A stretch of DNA of 57,797 nucleotides from Rhodothermia bacterium (GCA_030428385.1 JAUIDY010000025.1:1-57797), one strand, 5' to 3'. Counted from the first letter of the stretch, positions 42,497 to 51,813 are shown. A program made the numbers and translations. Notes: generated from the letters alone by a model not told the origin.

Positions 42497-43720
42497 CTAG
42501 GCCCAGTCAATTTTTGCGAAACGCCGTTTTCCGACTTTTATCACAAACGGAGCCTGTACTGCCAGATCAAGTATTGCACGCGGATCCGCTACTTTTTCCC
42601 CGTCGATGGACACGCCGTTTTGTTGCACCATCCGCCGAGCTTCACTATTGGATGACGCCAAGCCTGCCTGCGTGATAAGTGTAAGGAGCCCGATACGGCT
42701 TCCCTCTGCAACGTGCGGCGTAAAGGTCGCAATGTCGTCGGGGATATCGCCTTTGATCACCGTTTTCTCAAAGTGCCGGCGGGCAGCCAAGGCCGCCTCC
42801 TCGCCGTGATACATACGCACGATGGTGAGGGCCAACTCGTGTTTGGCATTGCGTGGATCGTCCGCAGAAAATGCTTTCAGGCGGGGCAAATCTTCAGTCG
42901 GAGCGTCGGTGGCAAGCTCAAAATAGCGATAGATCAAGTCGTCCGGTATCGATAAGGTTTTGCCATACATCTCCTCCGGGGCTTCGTCTATCCCGATGTA
43001 GTTATCCAGCGACTTCGACATTTTCTCGACACCATCAGTCCCCTCCAGCAAAGGAAGCATAATGCACACTTGCGGGGAAAGTCCTGCCGCTTGCTGGATA
43101 TCACGCCCCACGAGCAGGTTAAACCGCTGGTCCGTCCCGCCCAATTCGATGTCAGACTTGATGGCAACGCTGTCTTGCGCCTGGGCGAGTGGATACAGAA
43201 ACTCATGCACCCCAATCGGAGCTCCTTCGGCATAGCGCTTGGCGAAATCGTCGCGCTTGAGCATCTGGGCAACGGTATATTTTCCGGCCAACGCCACCAC
43301 CTCGCTAAACGTCATAGCATCGAGCCACTCTGAATTATAGACGATTCGGGTCTTGACCGGGTCAAGAATTTTTGTCGCCTGCTCGAAGTAGCTTTGCCCA
43401 TTTATCCGCGTGTCCTCGAAGGTAAGCGGAGGGCGGGTTTTGGAACGCCCCGTCGGATCCCCGATCATGCCGGTAAAGTCGCCGATGATCAGGACGGCCT
43501 GATGCCCCAGATCTTGAAACTGCCGGAGCTTACGCAGCACCACGGCGTGCCCCAGGTGCAAATCCGGTCGGCTTGGATCACAACCTAATTTGACAACCAA
43601 AGGCGTTCCGGTTTTTTCTGCTTCTTTGAGCTTTTCAACCAGTTCCTTTTCAGGCAGAATCTCTTCAACCCCGCGGCGGATTTGTGCCAGTTGCTCGTCG
43701 ATTGGTGGAAATGAAGCCAT
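42497..43720 (-). CDS. tyrS: tyrosine--tRNA ligase
   Basis: Class I aminoacyl-tRNA synthetase charging tRNA-Tyr, 407 aa from the ATG at 43720. An in-frame ATG at 43750 would add ten residues that overlap the upstream gene. The class I signatures are HLGH in PDLHLGHAVVLRKL (about 52-55) and KMSKS (about 233). IELGGTDQRFNLLVGRDIQ forms the Tyr pocket. A C-terminal S4-like RNA-binding domain is clear (ASSNSEARRMVQQNGVSIDGEKV). It is of the TyrZ subtype by its HLGH form. It is downstream of the small hypothetical gene in a leftward run with smpB. Confidence 0.95.
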   Translation of the reverse strand: MASFPPIDEQLAQIRRGVEEILPEKELVEKLKEAEKTGTPLVVKLGCDPSRPDLHLGHAVVLRKLRQFQDLGHQAVLIIGDFTGMIGDPTGRSKTRPPLTFEDTRINGQSYFEQATKILDPVKTRIVYNSEWLDAMTFSEVVALAGKYTVAQMLKRDDFAKRYAEGAPIGVHEFLYPLAQAQDSVAIKSDIELGGTDQRFNLLVGRDIQQAAGLSPQVCIMLPLLEGTDGVEKMSKSLDNYIGIDEAPEEMYGKTLSIPDDLIYRYFELATDAPTEDLPRLKAFSADDPRNAKHELALTIVRMYHGEEAALAARRHFEKTVIKGDIPDDIATFTPHVAEGSRIGLLTLITQAGLASSNSEARRMVQQNGVSIDGEKVADPRAILDLAVQAPFVIKVGKRRFAKIDWA

Positions 43721-43743
43721 GGATGTAATGCTTGGTTCAGTCG

Positions 43744-44091
43744 TTAACATTCTTCGACGATAGATTCCCCTTGCTCGTATCCACCACACGTCCAACGCCA
43801 GCGTTCATAGAGCCGTAACCGCCCATCGGGAAGTATTTCCGGCTTGGATTCACAGATTCCCGTTTTCAGGGTGCCATCGGTCGTGATGTGTTGATAGCGC
43901 ATGTCCAGCGCTCCCTCATCATCAACACGGGCGATCAGTTGTCCGCATGAAATGAGTCCCCCTTTGTAAGTGGCCCAGACGTATGAGCCCTCCTGGTGGT
44001 ACTCAAAAAAAGTCTCGGCATCGACTTCGCCGATCTCGGAATTTTGCACGGACCGGAATCGCCGCCCCTCGTAATGAATCCGTTGTTTCAT
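43744..44091 (-). CDS. small conserved protein, unknown function
   Basis: 115 aa from the ATG at 44091. The longer frame to 44148 runs into smpB. The sequence is rich in aromatic residues and beta strands: IHYEGRRFRSVQNSEIGEVDAETFFEYHQEG, VWATYKGGLISCGQLIARV, LDMRYQHITTDG and RLYERWRWTCGG. Relatives in Bacteroidota and Firmicutes are sometimes labelled n-acetylglutamate synthase, but no acetyl-CoA loop is visible, so I do not adopt that name. A small lipocalin-like or Avidin-like barrel is possible. It starts 5 bp from the smpB stop and is likely co-transcribed with smpB and tyrS. Confidence 0.75.
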   Translation of the reverse strand: MKQRIHYEGRRFRSVQNSEIGEVDAETFFEYHQEGSYVWATYKGGLISCGQLIARVDDEGALDMRYQHITTDGTLKTGICESKPEILPDGRLRLYERWRWTCGGYEQGESIVEEC

Positions 44092-44095
44092 CGAA

Positions 44096-44551
44096 TCAGT
44101 GTTGGCGCAGGATACGGTCCAAGCGACGCTGTGTGTCTTTTTCGGCAATGTCGGCTCGTTTGTCGTAGAGCTTTTTCCCTTTCGCTAAACCGATCTCTAC
44201 TTTGGCCAATCCGTTTTTGAAATACAGCTTGAGCGGGACAATGGTGTACCCTTTTTGGCCGATGGCTTTGTCCAGCTTGCCCAATTCGCGGCGGTGCAGC
44301 AACAGCTTGCGCGAGCGCACGGGGTCATGGTTATTCACATTCCCATGTCGATATGGGGAAATGTGTACGCCATGAAGGTACAGTTCGCCGTCCTGAAACC
44401 CACAGAATCCTTCCTGCAGATTGGCCTTGCCATCGCGCAGCGACTTCACTTCGGTGCCTTGCAATACCAGCCCCGCCTCAAACGATTGTTCGATGTGATA
44501 ATCGTGGCGTGCTTTGCGATTGGTCGTTATTATTTTTATTCCTTCTGCCAT
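44096..44551 (-). CDS. smpB: SsrA-binding protein
   Basis: Cofactor of tmRNA in trans-translation, 151 aa, freeing stalled ribosomes. IITTNRKARHDYHIEQSFEAGLVLQGTEVKSLRDGKANL is the core, HISPYRHGNVNNHDPVRSRKLLLH follows, and the basic C-terminal tail (KGKKLYDKRADIAEKDTQRRLDRIL) that occupies the mRNA channel is complete. The tmRNA gene itself is not in the window. Confidence 0.96.
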   Translation of the reverse strand: MAEGIKIITTNRKARHDYHIEQSFEAGLVLQGTEVKSLRDGKANLQEGFCGFQDGELYLHGVHISPYRHGNVNNHDPVRSRKLLLHRRELGKLDKAIGQKGYTIVPLKLYFKNGLAKVEIGLAKGKKLYDKRADIAEKDTQRRLDRILRQH

Positions 44552-44618
44552 CTGCTTTCCATAACTGAGTGCCGTTTCAACGATTCAGGTCGTGCCACGT
44601 TCACTCCCGCCGCCCGTG

Positions 44619-45425
44619 CTATTCGTCGTCTTCCTCCGCCTCACCGGTGGGTATCTGATAAACGACCAGATCCTTTACTTCTTCCGTGATGCCATAGTAG
44701 TACAGATATTGGCTCCACTCAGTGAGGCTTGCAATGGCCAGATCGTCGAAGCTCAATCGCAAATCATCTGCATAAAAATGATGGATGACAGGAGGCATAT
44801 CGTTCGCTTGTAGCCATTTCGATCGGTATGCTTCTGCCGCTTGTCGGAGCGCCACCAAGCGCTCAATCATTTCAGGTGTGGCTTCGTCTTTTCGCGCGGC
44901 CCAGAACCCCCACACCATTGGGTAATTGGAGAGTTCATACCATTCCTGCCCGATATCCAACAACAAGGCCTCCGAATGAATCAGCGGGATGTTGTCCCCC
45001 ACCAGAACACATGCCTCCGTATTACTGCTTAATAATGCTGTGGGGGCTGCTCCTGGTTGTGCCTGAAATTCTGGCTCCAGCGCGTAATGTTCTTTAAGGA
45101 TGATCCGGGCTATCAGGGCTTCCAGTTCGTGCGTCGGGTTATACGCGATAGTGTTCACCTGGGATAGCCCTTTTCGCAGCAGGAGACGGGCATAGGGGTT
45201 GTTCCACGTAGACAGCGCAACTCCGGAGAGGATGCTGAGCTCCTCGGAACGCCGATAGGCTTCCAACGCCGACACCATCGCTACATCTACCAGCCCTGCA
45301 GACAGCCAGGTTAAACACTCCTCCGGCGTCCCTCGCTTTGCATAAACAGGGATATGCATCGCACCGCTTTCTTGTCCAGACAACAAGAATTCAGCAGCCG
45401 GGCTATTCCAAATGGCGAGTTCCAT
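44619..45425 (-). CDS. MqnA-like periplasmic-binding-fold protein (menaquinone pathway candidate)
   Basis: 268 aa, no signal peptide. The arrangement GTPEECLTWLSAGLVDVAMVSALEAYRRSEELSILSGVALST followed by VNTIAYNPTHELEALIARIILKEHYALEPEFQ matches chorismate dehydratase (MqnA) and related members of the futalosine menaquinone pathway, in which a two-lobed fold binds chorismate or a later intermediate. The usual N-terminal strand is less conserved (MELAIWNSPAAEFL). The C-terminal tail is acidic (GEAEEDDE). It is divergent enough that another small substrate is possible. It lies between smpB and the rplS terminator on the same strand. Confidence 0.7.
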   Translation of the reverse strand: MELAIWNSPAAEFLLSGQESGAMHIPVYAKRGTPEECLTWLSAGLVDVAMVSALEAYRRSEELSILSGVALSTWNNPYARLLLRKGLSQVNTIAYNPTHELEALIARIILKEHYALEPEFQAQPGAAPTALLSSNTEACVLVGDNIPLIHSEALLLDIGQEWYELSNYPMVWGFWAARKDEATPEMIERLVALRQAAEAYRSKWLQANDMPPVIHHFYADDLRLSFDDLAIASLTEWSQYLYYYGITEEVKDLVVYQIPTGEAEEDDE

Positions 45426-45446
45426 AGGGAGGTTGACACATGTAGA

Positions 45447-45484
45447 ACAAAAAACCGCCGGAGCAGCAAAACTGCCCGGCGGTG
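45447..45484 (-). terminator. intrinsic terminator after rplS
   Basis: ACCGCCGG (45455-45462) pairs with CCGGCGGT (45477-45484). On the minus strand the stem runs into a T run and TTGTTC. It lies about 21 bp after the rplS stop and ends the ffh-rpsP-rimM-trmD-rplS operon. Confidence 0.85.
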
Positions 45485-45505
45485 TAGCACACTTCTTGGA
45501 AACCC

Positions 45506-45868
45506 TTAATTGGTTTCACGACGGCGCTCTTTGATACGGGCAGCTTTTCCTCGTAGGTTGCGCAAATAATAGAGCTTCGCACGCCGCACCCGTCCGCGCC
45601 GCATAATATCGATCGCAGCGATACGAGGTGAATTGTAGGGGAAGATGCGTTCAACGCCTACGTTGTTCGAAATCTTGCGAACAGTGAAGGTTTTGGTGGC
45701 GCCCGTCCCTTTGACGCGAATCACCACGCCTTGGAATTGCTGGATACGCTCCTTGTTACCTTCGATCACGCGCACATGCACGTTTATCGTATCACCAGGC
45801 TCAAAGTCCGGCAGTAGATTCTCACGGTCTTGGGTCGCCTCAACCAGTTTAATCAGATCCATAGCCAT
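45506..45868 (-). CDS. rplS: 50S ribosomal protein L19
   Basis: 120-aa large-subunit protein at the interface with the small subunit. [30 protein letters not shown] and the C-terminal [33 protein letters not shown] are typical. A GGAGG ribosome binding site six bases before the ATG at 45868 fixes the start over the Met two codons later. It is the last gene of the operon and is followed by a terminator. Confidence 0.97.
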   Translation of the reverse strand: MAMDLIKLVEATQDRENLLPDFEPGDTINVHVRVIEGNKERIQQFQGVVIRVKGTGATKTFTVRKISNNVGVERIFPYNSPRIAAIDIMRRGRVRRAKLYYLRNLRGKAARIKERRRETN

Positions 45869-45924
45869 GGCGTACCTCCTTCTTTAGTTTTCAGGTTGGA
45901 TTTCTGCGTCAAGCGCAGAAACGT

Positions 45925-46602
45925 TTATTTCAGTAAATCGGGTCGTCGGGTTTGGGTTTTTTCGAGGCGGTGCGCCTGGCGCCATGCCTCAATTTTTTCG
46001 TGGTCGCCCGAACGTAATACGTCCGGCACGTCCATTCCGCGAAAACTCGCGGGGCGCGTGTAATGCGGAGCATCCAGCAACTGATCCTGAAAGGAATCAG
46101 ACAGCGCCGAGGTGGCATCCCCAAGCACGCCCGGGAGAAGCCTGACCAGAGCATCGACCAGCACTAGTGCTGGCAATTCACCACCGCTCAGCACGTAATC
46201 GCCAATGGATATTTCGCGCGTCACGAGGGTATCGCGTACCCGTTGGTCTACCCCTTTATAATGGCCAGCCAACAAAATGAGTCGGCCTGCCATTGACAAC
46301 GTGTTCGCTAGCGGTTGGGTAAGCCTGTCACCATCAGGAGAGAGGAAAATCACCTCGTCTACCACCGGTGCTTCGGCCTGCAACGCTTCGATACACGCAA
46401 AAATGGGCTCCGGCTTCAGCACCATGCCCGCACCACCGCCATATGGGTAATCATCGATCTGCCGGTGCTTGTCCTGCGTGTATGAACGCAAATCATGCAC
46501 CCTTACATCGACAAGCCCTTTTCGGCCGGCACGTTGTAAAATGCTGTGCTGCAACGGTCCTTCTACGAGCCCCGGCAGCGCGGTCAGTATGTCAATTCGC
46601 AT
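45925..46602 (-). CDS. trmD: tRNA (guanine-N1-)-methyltransferase
   Basis: 225-aa SPOUT methyltransferase making m1G37 in tRNA, which prevents +1 frameshifting. The start [12 protein letters not shown], the segment [18 protein letters not shown], and the knotted SAM site [19 protein letters not shown] plus [28 protein letters not shown] are complete. It lies in the conserved order between rimM and rplS. Confidence 0.97.
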   Translation of the reverse strand: MRIDILTALPGLVEGPLQHSILQRAGRKGLVDVRVHDLRSYTQDKHRQIDDYPYGGGAGMVLKPEPIFACIEALQAEAPVVDEVIFLSPDGDRLTQPLANTLSMAGRLILLAGHYKGVDQRVRDTLVTREISIGDYVLSGGELPALVLVDALVRLLPGVLGDATSALSDSFQDQLLDAPHYTRPASFRGMDVPDVLRSGDHEKIEAWRQAHRLEKTQTRRPDLLK

Positions 46603-46653
46603 GGCTTGAGATTTCGGCTAACGGCAAGGGCCCGACGCCCTCCGCGCCCTGAC

Positions 46654-47205
46654 TCAATCCAACAACCCCTCAATGGGGCGTATGGTCAAGCATCCGGCAT
46701 CGAAGTTGATGTCCACGATAAACGCGGGCACGGCGGGAATAAGGGCCGCCTTTTTATGGGGCCGCGCCACCACCAGCACGTCATTGCCGGGCAGTTCCAA
46801 TATGTCTTGCACCGTTCCGATCGCATCACCCTCCTCCGTAGAAACGCGGAGACCAACAAGATCGTGCAGGTAATATTCATCCTCACCCAGCGCCGGAAGG
46901 TCTTGGAGGCTGGCGTAAACATACAGTCCACGCAGCGCAGCCGCTTCCTCCCGATTGCTTACTGATTCTAACACGAGCAGAACCGTAAGGCCAAGTTTGG
47001 TTTGCTGATGACGAACCTGGGTAACCGCATAAGCGCTGACCTGTTCAGGACCGGCTCCCACGTAAACCGCAGGCAATTCGTCGAAATGCTGGGGGTTGTC
47101 CGTTTCCGGAATTACCTTCATTTCGCCCATCACACCATGTGGCTTGCCGACCTGTCCAACAAGGAACAAGGCGTCAGCAGGCGGTACTTCAAGACGGTGG
47201 GGCAT
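46654..47205 (-). CDS. rimM: ribosome maturation factor RimM
   Basis: 183-aa protein needed for late assembly of the 30S head, binding S19. The N-terminal beta-barrel opens with FLVGQVGKPHGVMGEMKVIPETD (VGQVGKPHGVxG is the family mark). The C-terminal PRC-like barrel includes EYYLHDLVGLRVSTEEGDAIGTV and NDVLVVA. It lies 36 bp after rpsP and 51 bp before trmD. Confidence 0.95.
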   Translation of the reverse strand: MPHRLEVPPADALFLVGQVGKPHGVMGEMKVIPETDNPQHFDELPAVYVGAGPEQVSAYAVTQVRHQQTKLGLTVLLVLESVSNREEAAALRGLYVYASLQDLPALGEDEYYLHDLVGLRVSTEEGDAIGTVQDILELPGNDVLVVARPHKKAALIPAVPAFIVDINFDAGCLTIRPIEGLLD

Positions 47206-47241
47206 GAGCAGACCCAGCAGTTGACGCCTAACGACCGTGCG

Positions 47242-47946
47242 TTAAGCCTCCTCTTTTGTTTCATCAGTCCCTTCCGCTTCAGCAGCAGGGGCGGATTCTT
47301 CGGCTGCAGGGGCTTCGGCTGCCGGAGCGTCATCAGAAACAGCTTCGGTTGGCGCTTCAACAGTCGCTTCATCAGCAGCAGGTGCTTCGGTCGCTTCCGT
47401 AGCAGTTTCGGCCTCGGCGGCGGCGGCGGCTTCCGCCTCAGCCTGTGCCCGGGCTTCTGCCTCTGCTTTTGCTTTGGCTTCCGCCTCCGCCTTGGCTTTG
47501 GCTTCCGCTTCGGCACGGGCCTTGGCTTCTTCGGCCGCTACTTTCGCAGCTTCTGCTTTTTCCGCTTCCAGTGCCTTCTGACGCCGCGCCTGCGGAGTCA
47601 ACTTGATGTTCTCAGCAGCTTTTTCGGCCCGGTGGGCACGATGGGCTTCGACGGCCTGCTGAATATCATCCGCGCTCGCCCCTTTTCGCTTCAGGTGCAA
47701 GGCGAGCAGCACGCCCTCTTTGCTGAGAATGTTACGCACGGTGTCGGTGGGTTGCGCGCCCACTTCCAGCCAATGCAGCACGCGCTCTTCCTTGAGCACA
47801 ATGCGAGCCGGTTCTTCCAGCGGATAGTACCGACCGAGGTCTTCAATGTAGCGTCCATCACGCGGGGAACGGGCATCGGAGGCCACAACTCCCCATATCG
47901 GAAGCTTTTTCCGGCCCATGCGACGCAATCTGAGTTTTACTGCCAC
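47242..47946 (-). CDS. rpsP: 30S ribosomal protein S16 with long Ala/Glu-rich C-terminal extension
   Basis: 234 aa, whereas the S16 core is about 80. The core [42 protein letters not shown] and [17 protein letters not shown] is standard. From about residue 105 the chain becomes Ala/Glu/Lys-rich, with AEAEAKAK-type repeats at about 142-175, then an acidic Ala/Pro/Glu tail. In DNA, four 24-bp tandem units occupy 47428-47523. Extended S16 tails occur in Bacteroidota; this one is unusually long. The segment may form a helical coiled or charged rod. Its function is unknown. Confidence 0.93.
   Translation of the reverse strand: MAVKLRLRRMGRKKLPIWGVVASDARSPRDGRYIEDLGRYYPLEEPARIVLKEERVLHWLEVGAQPTDTVRNILSKEGVLLALHLKRKGASADDIQQAVEAHRAHRAEKAAENIKLTPQARRQKALEAEKAEAAKVAAEEAKARAEAEAKAKAEAEAKAKAEAEARAQAEAEAAAAAEAETATEATEAPAADEATVEAPTEAVSDDAPAAEAPAAEESAPAAEAEGTDETKEEA
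47428..47523. repeat. four 24-bp tandem repeats in rpsP
   Basis: Units begin at 47428, 47452, 47476 and 47500. They begin GGCTTCCGCCTC or GGCTTCTGCCTC, except the fourth (GGCTTCCGCTTC). They encode alternating Ala/Glu/Lys, a unit of eight residues. Units differ by a few bases, so the array is old or selected at the protein level. Confidence 0.7.
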
Positions 47947-47975
47947 AGCGTATCGTAGTTGTTTAGGTGATCCAT

Positions 47976-49337
47976 CTATCGTCCCCCAAGGCCACCAAGT
48001 AGCGACCCGAGGTCGACCGAGCGTCCACTGCCAAGCAGTTTCGTCATGGTCTTCATCATTTTCTTCATTTCCTTGAACTGCTTGAGGAGTTGATTCACAT
48101 CCCGCACCTCAACGCCACTGCCGGTCGCGATTCGACGCCGACGGCTCCCATTGATAATGTGCGGCCTGCTTCGCTCCTCGGGCGTCATCGATTGGATGAT
48201 AGCTTCAATGTGTTTAAACGCATCGTCGTCCACATCCAAATCCTTCATCTGCCTGCCAACTCCAGGAATCATGCCGATGAGGTCTTTCAGCGACCCCATA
48301 CTTTTTATTTTTTGGAGTTGCTGATAGAAGTCGTTCAGGTCAAACTCTTCTGACCGAATCTTCTTGCGCAGCTTCTCCGCTTGCTGTTCGTCGTATTGCT
48401 CCTGCGCCTTCTCGACGAACGACACGATGTCGCCCATTCCCAGAATACGCTGAGCCATCCGCTCGGGATAAAACTCGGCAAGCGCATCCAATTTTTCGCC
48501 CATGGAGGCGAACTTGATGGGCTTTTCGACCACGGTGCGGATTGATAGCGCCGCGCCTCCTCGTGTATCCCCGTCCAGCTTGGTCAGCACCACCCCGTCA
48601 AAATCCAACCGGTCGTTGAATTCTTTGGCGGTATTCACAGCATCCTGCCCCGTCATGGCATCCACCACAAAGAGGATTTCAGTGGGCGTGACCGCATTTT
48701 TGATATCTTCCACTTCCTGCATCATCTCCTCATCTACATGCAGGCGTCCTGCTGTGTCGATGATGAGAATGTCGCGGGCCGCGCGCCGGGCTTCTGACAC
48801 CGCTTCGCGGGCGACACGTACTGCATCTTGCTCGGGGGTACCATCTTCCCGGAGCACCGCATGGACCGGCACGTTGATGTCGCTCGCCAGCTTCTTGAGC
48901 TGGTCAACCGCAGCAGGGCGATACACGTCAGCCGCGGCCAACATCGGAGCACGACCTTGCCTTTTAAAGAACAAGGCCAGCTTACCGCAGAACGTCGTCT
49001 TACCTGACCCTTGGAGCCCTGCCACCAATATAATAGTGGGCGGCTGTTGGGCCTTGGCCAGCCCTTCGTGGGTGCCTCCAAGAAGACCGACTAGTTCATC
49101 GTATACAATTTTAACCAGTTGCTGACCCGGAGAAACTGCCGTCAGCACCTTGTCGCCCATCGCTTCTTCCTTCACCCGGTTGGTGAAGTCCCGGGCCACC
49201 TGATAGTTCACGTCCGCATCCAGCAACGCCCGACGAATCTCCCGCATCGACTCAGCGATGTTGAGTTCGTTAATGCGGCTTTGTCCCGTTACGGACTTAA
49301 GCGCGCCTTCGAGTTTTTCGGATAGACTCTCGAACAT
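47976..49337 (-). CDS. ffh: signal recognition particle GTPase
   Basis: 453 aa from the ATG at 49337 ([11 protein letters not shown]). The reading frame continues 52 codons upstream, but that is not Ffh-like. Order: N domain; G domain with [15 protein letters not shown] (about 109-120), DTAGR, and [12 protein letters not shown] domain with [11 protein letters not shown] and [10 protein letters not shown], which binds SRP RNA. A Met-rich end ([15 protein letters not shown]) holds signal peptides. It directs inner-membrane proteins to the translocon with FtsY. It is the first gene of the ffh-rpsP-rimM-trmD-rplS operon. The SRP RNA gene is not visible here. Confidence 0.96.
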   Translation of the reverse strand: MFESLSEKLEGALKSVTGQSRINELNIAESMREIRRALLDADVNYQVARDFTNRVKEEAMGDKVLTAVSPGQQLVKIVYDELVGLLGGTHEGLAKAQQPPTIILVAGLQGSGKTTFCGKLALFFKRQGRAPMLAAADVYRPAAVDQLKKLASDINVPVHAVLREDGTPEQDAVRVAREAVSEARRAARDILIIDTAGRLHVDEEMMQEVEDIKNAVTPTEILFVVDAMTGQDAVNTAKEFNDRLDFDGVVLTKLDGDTRGGAALSIRTVVEKPIKFASMGEKLDALAEFYPERMAQRILGMGDIVSFVEKAQEQYDEQQAEKLRKKIRSEEFDLNDFYQQLQKIKSMGSLKDLIGMIPGVGRQMKDLDVDDDAFKHIEAIIQSMTPEERSRPHIINGSRRRRIATGSGVEVRDVNQLLKQFKEMKKMMKTMTKLLGSGRSVDLGSLLGGLGGR

Positions 49338-49608
49338 GCGAGTGTCAACGTTCGTTGATGAAAGGCAAAGGAGGTGGGTTATAACTCTCGCTACCGGAGG
49401 TAACAAAAGCCGGTGACGCCCCACGAGCGCACAGACCAGTAAATTTAAAACGCTACGGGCCTGTGCACAAGTAAAACGGCTCCCTAAACGCACGATCCAG
49501 GCACACGTGCCGTCCTTGAAAGGGTATTCCTCCGAATTTTCACGTGTTCACGTCCTGAGCTGAATCTTTGCCTGACTTATCGTTCTCTTTTGCAACGACG
49601 CCGACGAT

Positions 49609-50220
49609 TTGACTAAACATAACGACTTGTATCTCGGCCCGGCCAAACACGACCTCCGTGTTCGGTTTAAATCGTATCGCTCCTCGCTTTCGGAAGAAGC
49701 CTACGCGGAAAAAAGCCGCCAGATTGTAGACCGCATCGCGTCACTCCCGGAGATCACGCAAGCACAAACCATCCATGTTTATTGGCCAATGCTAGCCACT
49801 CGGGAAGTTGACATCCGACCCCTCATCCAGTTGTGGTGGCAATCGGGAAAACAAGTGGTGATGCCGGTTGTGGCCTCTTTCCAACGTGATCAACCACCTT
49901 CGTTATTGCATGCATGCTATGACGGCCCTTCCTCTCTTGTTGAAAATCGATGGGGCATCCACGAACCGAAAGACGGCAGGCGCGTTTCTCCCCATGAGCT
50001 TGAGGTGGTGATTGTCCCTGCGCTCGGCGCGGGTCGGAATGGACATCGAATTGGCTATGGATTTGGACACTACGACTCTTTCCTTCAAGCCGTAACTGCC
50101 CCGATGGTTGGGGTACTCTACGCCGATTGTCTCGTGGAGGCTGTCCCCCCTGAGACACATGATGTCCCCCTTTCAATACTCATCACTGAAACGGAGATCC
50201 TTCGCCTTACTCCGTCGTAA
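49609..50220 (+). CDS. 5-formyltetrahydrofolate cyclo-ligase
   Basis: 203 aa enzyme converting 5-formyl-THF to 5,10-methenyl-THF with ATP. The N-terminal KHDLRVRFKSYRSSLSEEAYAEKS and the ATP/substrate loop VPALGAGRNGHRIGYGFGHYDSFL are present. The usual form of that loop is VPGxAFDxxGxRLGxGxGYYD, so several loop positions differ here. I start it at the TTG at 49609 because no ATG or GTG precedes the conserved part. It is the first gene of a rightward run with two PspC genes. The start is only 271 bp from the divergent ffh ATG. Confidence 0.88.
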   Translation: MTKHNDLYLGPAKHDLRVRFKSYRSSLSEEAYAEKSRQIVDRIASLPEITQAQTIHVYWPMLATREVDIRPLIQLWWQSGKQVVMPVVASFQRDQPPSLLHACYDGPSSLVENRWGIHEPKDGRRVSPHELEVVIVPALGAGRNGHRIGYGFGHYDSFLQAVTAPMVGVLYADCLVEAVPPETHDVPLSILITETEILRLTPS

Positions 50221-50269
50221 CCTCTACTTTAATTGACCGTAAAGCCTCGGAAACAGCGGCTTCCATGCT

Positions 50270-50917
50270 ATGAAAACGCGTACACGCAGAACGTCGGAGC
50301 ACCAGGATCCATCCTATCAGGAGATAGATGAACAGTTTGCACTGGATCAGCTAAGTGCTGAGGAGTTGGAGGAATTCTTATTTGACGACGAGGAAGCACA
50401 GAGCAAGTCGTCGAAGAGTGGCATTTTTAATCTTCCAACGATGGCTGGCCTCTCGATGATTGTTGTCGGCATCGCCTATATGTTCCAGCAACTGGGCATC
50501 TGGGGCGGCGCAAGTCTACAATCGCTGATCGACTGGCTCCCCTGGTTGGCAGGCATTCTTATTATTCTTCTTGGTTTCGGCGTGCTGTCCTGGCGACCGA
50601 AGAAGAAGAAAAAGAAAATGCAGGTCCGCAAGACCGTCGATAAGACCACGGGCAAGAAAAAAGTCGTGGTGGAGTCTTCGTCGAAAAGTAAACGGCTGCG
50701 CAAATCATCGGATAAAAAAATATCTGGTGTGGCCTCCGGAATCGCCGAGTACTTCAACATTGACCCCACCCTGGTACGTATTGCGTTTGTCATCGGTATC
50801 TTTTTCAATGGGATAGGACTTGCTGCCTACCTGATCCTTTCGCTGGTGATGTCAAAATCGGATGCGAAGCCGCGCTCCTCTGAAGAAGAACGTATCACCA
50901 TCATCCGAGACAGCTAA
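50270..50917 (+). CDS. PspC domain membrane protein
   Basis: 215 aa. The acidic N-terminal segment (about 1-50) is followed by two hydrophobic segments (about 57-75 and 86-105). A long Lys-rich linker (about 110-150, including KKKKKK and repeated Ser) leads to a PspC-type domain, DKKISGVASGIAEYFNIDPTLVRIAFVIGIFF, and a last membrane helix. PspC proteins take part in envelope-stress signalling in other bacteria; a function here is inference. The next gene, 2 bp later, is a minimal PspC protein. Confidence 0.85.
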   Translation: MKTRTRRTSEHQDPSYQEIDEQFALDQLSAEELEEFLFDDEEAQSKSSKSGIFNLPTMAGLSMIVVGIAYMFQQLGIWGGASLQSLIDWLPWLAGILIILLGFGVLSWRPKKKKKKMQVRKTVDKTTGKKKVVVESSSKSKRLRKSSDKKISGVASGIAEYFNIDPTLVRIAFVIGIFFNGIGLAAYLILSLVMSKSDAKPRSSEEERITIIRDS

Positions 50918-50919
50918 TT

Positions 50920-51117
50920 ATGGCGACCACTACCCGAAAACTCACCCGTTCGAGCCACGACCGCATGCTTGCTGGAGTCTGCGGCGGCCTTGCTGAATAT
51001 TTTGATATCGACCCGTCGTTAGTGCGTGTCGGTTATGTCCTTCTTAGCATGATATCGGCTGCTTTTCCGGGCGTGCTGGTGTATATCATCCTCGCGCTCA
51101 TGATCCCTGAGCGTTAG
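50920..51117 (+). CDS. PspC domain protein, minimal
   Basis: 65 aa that consist almost only of a PspC domain: RSSHDRMLAGVCGGLAEYFDIDPSLVRVGYVLLSMISAAFPGVLVYIILALMIPE. It has two membrane segments (about 38-50 and 50-62). It follows the longer PspC gene by 2 bp, so both are made from one message. A strong terminator follows. Confidence 0.9.
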   Translation: MATTTRKLTRSSHDRMLAGVCGGLAEYFDIDPSLVRVGYVLLSMISAAFPGVLVYIILALMIPER

Positions 51118-51140
51118 ACCTTTTTATGATTGCGCACTCC

Positions 51141-51174
51141 AAGTGGGCAGTGACAATCACTGCCCACTTTTTTT
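51141..51174 (+). terminator. intrinsic terminator after the PspC genes
   Basis: AAGTGGGCAGTGA (51141-51153) pairs perfectly with TCACTGCCCACTT (51157-51169) across a 3-nt loop, followed by a T run to 51174. The minus strand lacks a comparable T run. Confidence 0.9.
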
Positions 51175-51348
51175 ATGCCCGTTACTTTCGGTACCCCGGT
51201 ATTACAAACCGCCCGCCTCGTTTTTTAAGGATCTCGCAGATGAAGCCGATATGCATGCTTAGAAGGTCCGGCATAGTCCTTGTCGAGAATTGACCTATCG
51301 CGAATCCGTTCGCTCCCTGGCTGCATTTTCAATTCTAAGAACAACCGC

Positions 51349-51813
51349 ATGCATCTGGAAGCTCCCTTAAGTTTTCAGTCCAAGCTGCCGAGCACCCTCC
51401 GCATTTTGGTCGTCGAAGACAGCACCATCAATCAGCGCCTCGCGCAGCATATCTTTCAACGGCTCGGATGTATCGTGGAGACAGCGGACACGGGCCATGA
51501 TGCCCTTCAGGCCTTCGACCGTGGGATCTATCACCTCGTCCTTATGGATTGTCGCCTCCCAGGGTTGGATGGCTTTGCCTGCACGCGGCGCATTCGGGAT
51601 ATTGAATCGAAGCGCACCTCAGATTATCGTACCCCTATCGTCGCGCTCACCGCTTATGCCCCCCCTGACTACCGGGAGCGTTGCTTGCGAGCAGGCATGA
51701 ACGACTGCTACATTAAGCCGCTCCGGCGCGACCTGGTAACTAAAATGCTGGGTTGGGTTACAGAACCGCCCCCACAACGGGTTGCCTCATCCCCCTCGAT
51801 GCTGACTTCCTGA
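51349..51813 (+). CDS. stand-alone receiver (REC) domain protein
   Basis: 154 aa from the ATG at 51349. A TTG at 51280 would add a non-conserved 23 residues. A receiver domain starts at STLRILVVEDSTINQRLAQHIF (about 17-38). The phospho-acceptor Asp lies in LVLMDCRLPGLDG, the switch Thr in VALTAYAP, and the Lys in DCYIKPLRRD. The sequence style (DSTINQRLAQ, TRRIRDIE) is that of receivers in hybrid sensor kinases, so it may be a detached phosphorelay partner. There is no output domain and no kinase gene nearby. The last 27 bp overlap the 3' end of the opposing M16 gene. Confidence 0.88.
   Translation: MHLEAPLSFQSKLPSTLRILVVEDSTINQRLAQHIFQRLGCIVETADTGHDALQAFDRGIYHLVLMDCRLPGLDGFACTRRIRDIESKRTSDYRTPIVALTAYAPPDYRERCLRAGMNDCYIKPLRRDLVTKMLGWVTEPPPQRVASSPSMLTS

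Noticed and set aside
43744-44091. N-acetylglutamate synthase
   Set aside because: That label circulates for this small family, but no acetyl-CoA-binding loop or GNAT fold pattern is visible in 115 residues.
49338-49608. 6S RNA gene next to the folate cyclo-ligase gene, as in gammaproteobacteria
   Set aside because: No long rod-like structure with a central bulge or flanking terminator could be recognised in this 271-bp spacer.
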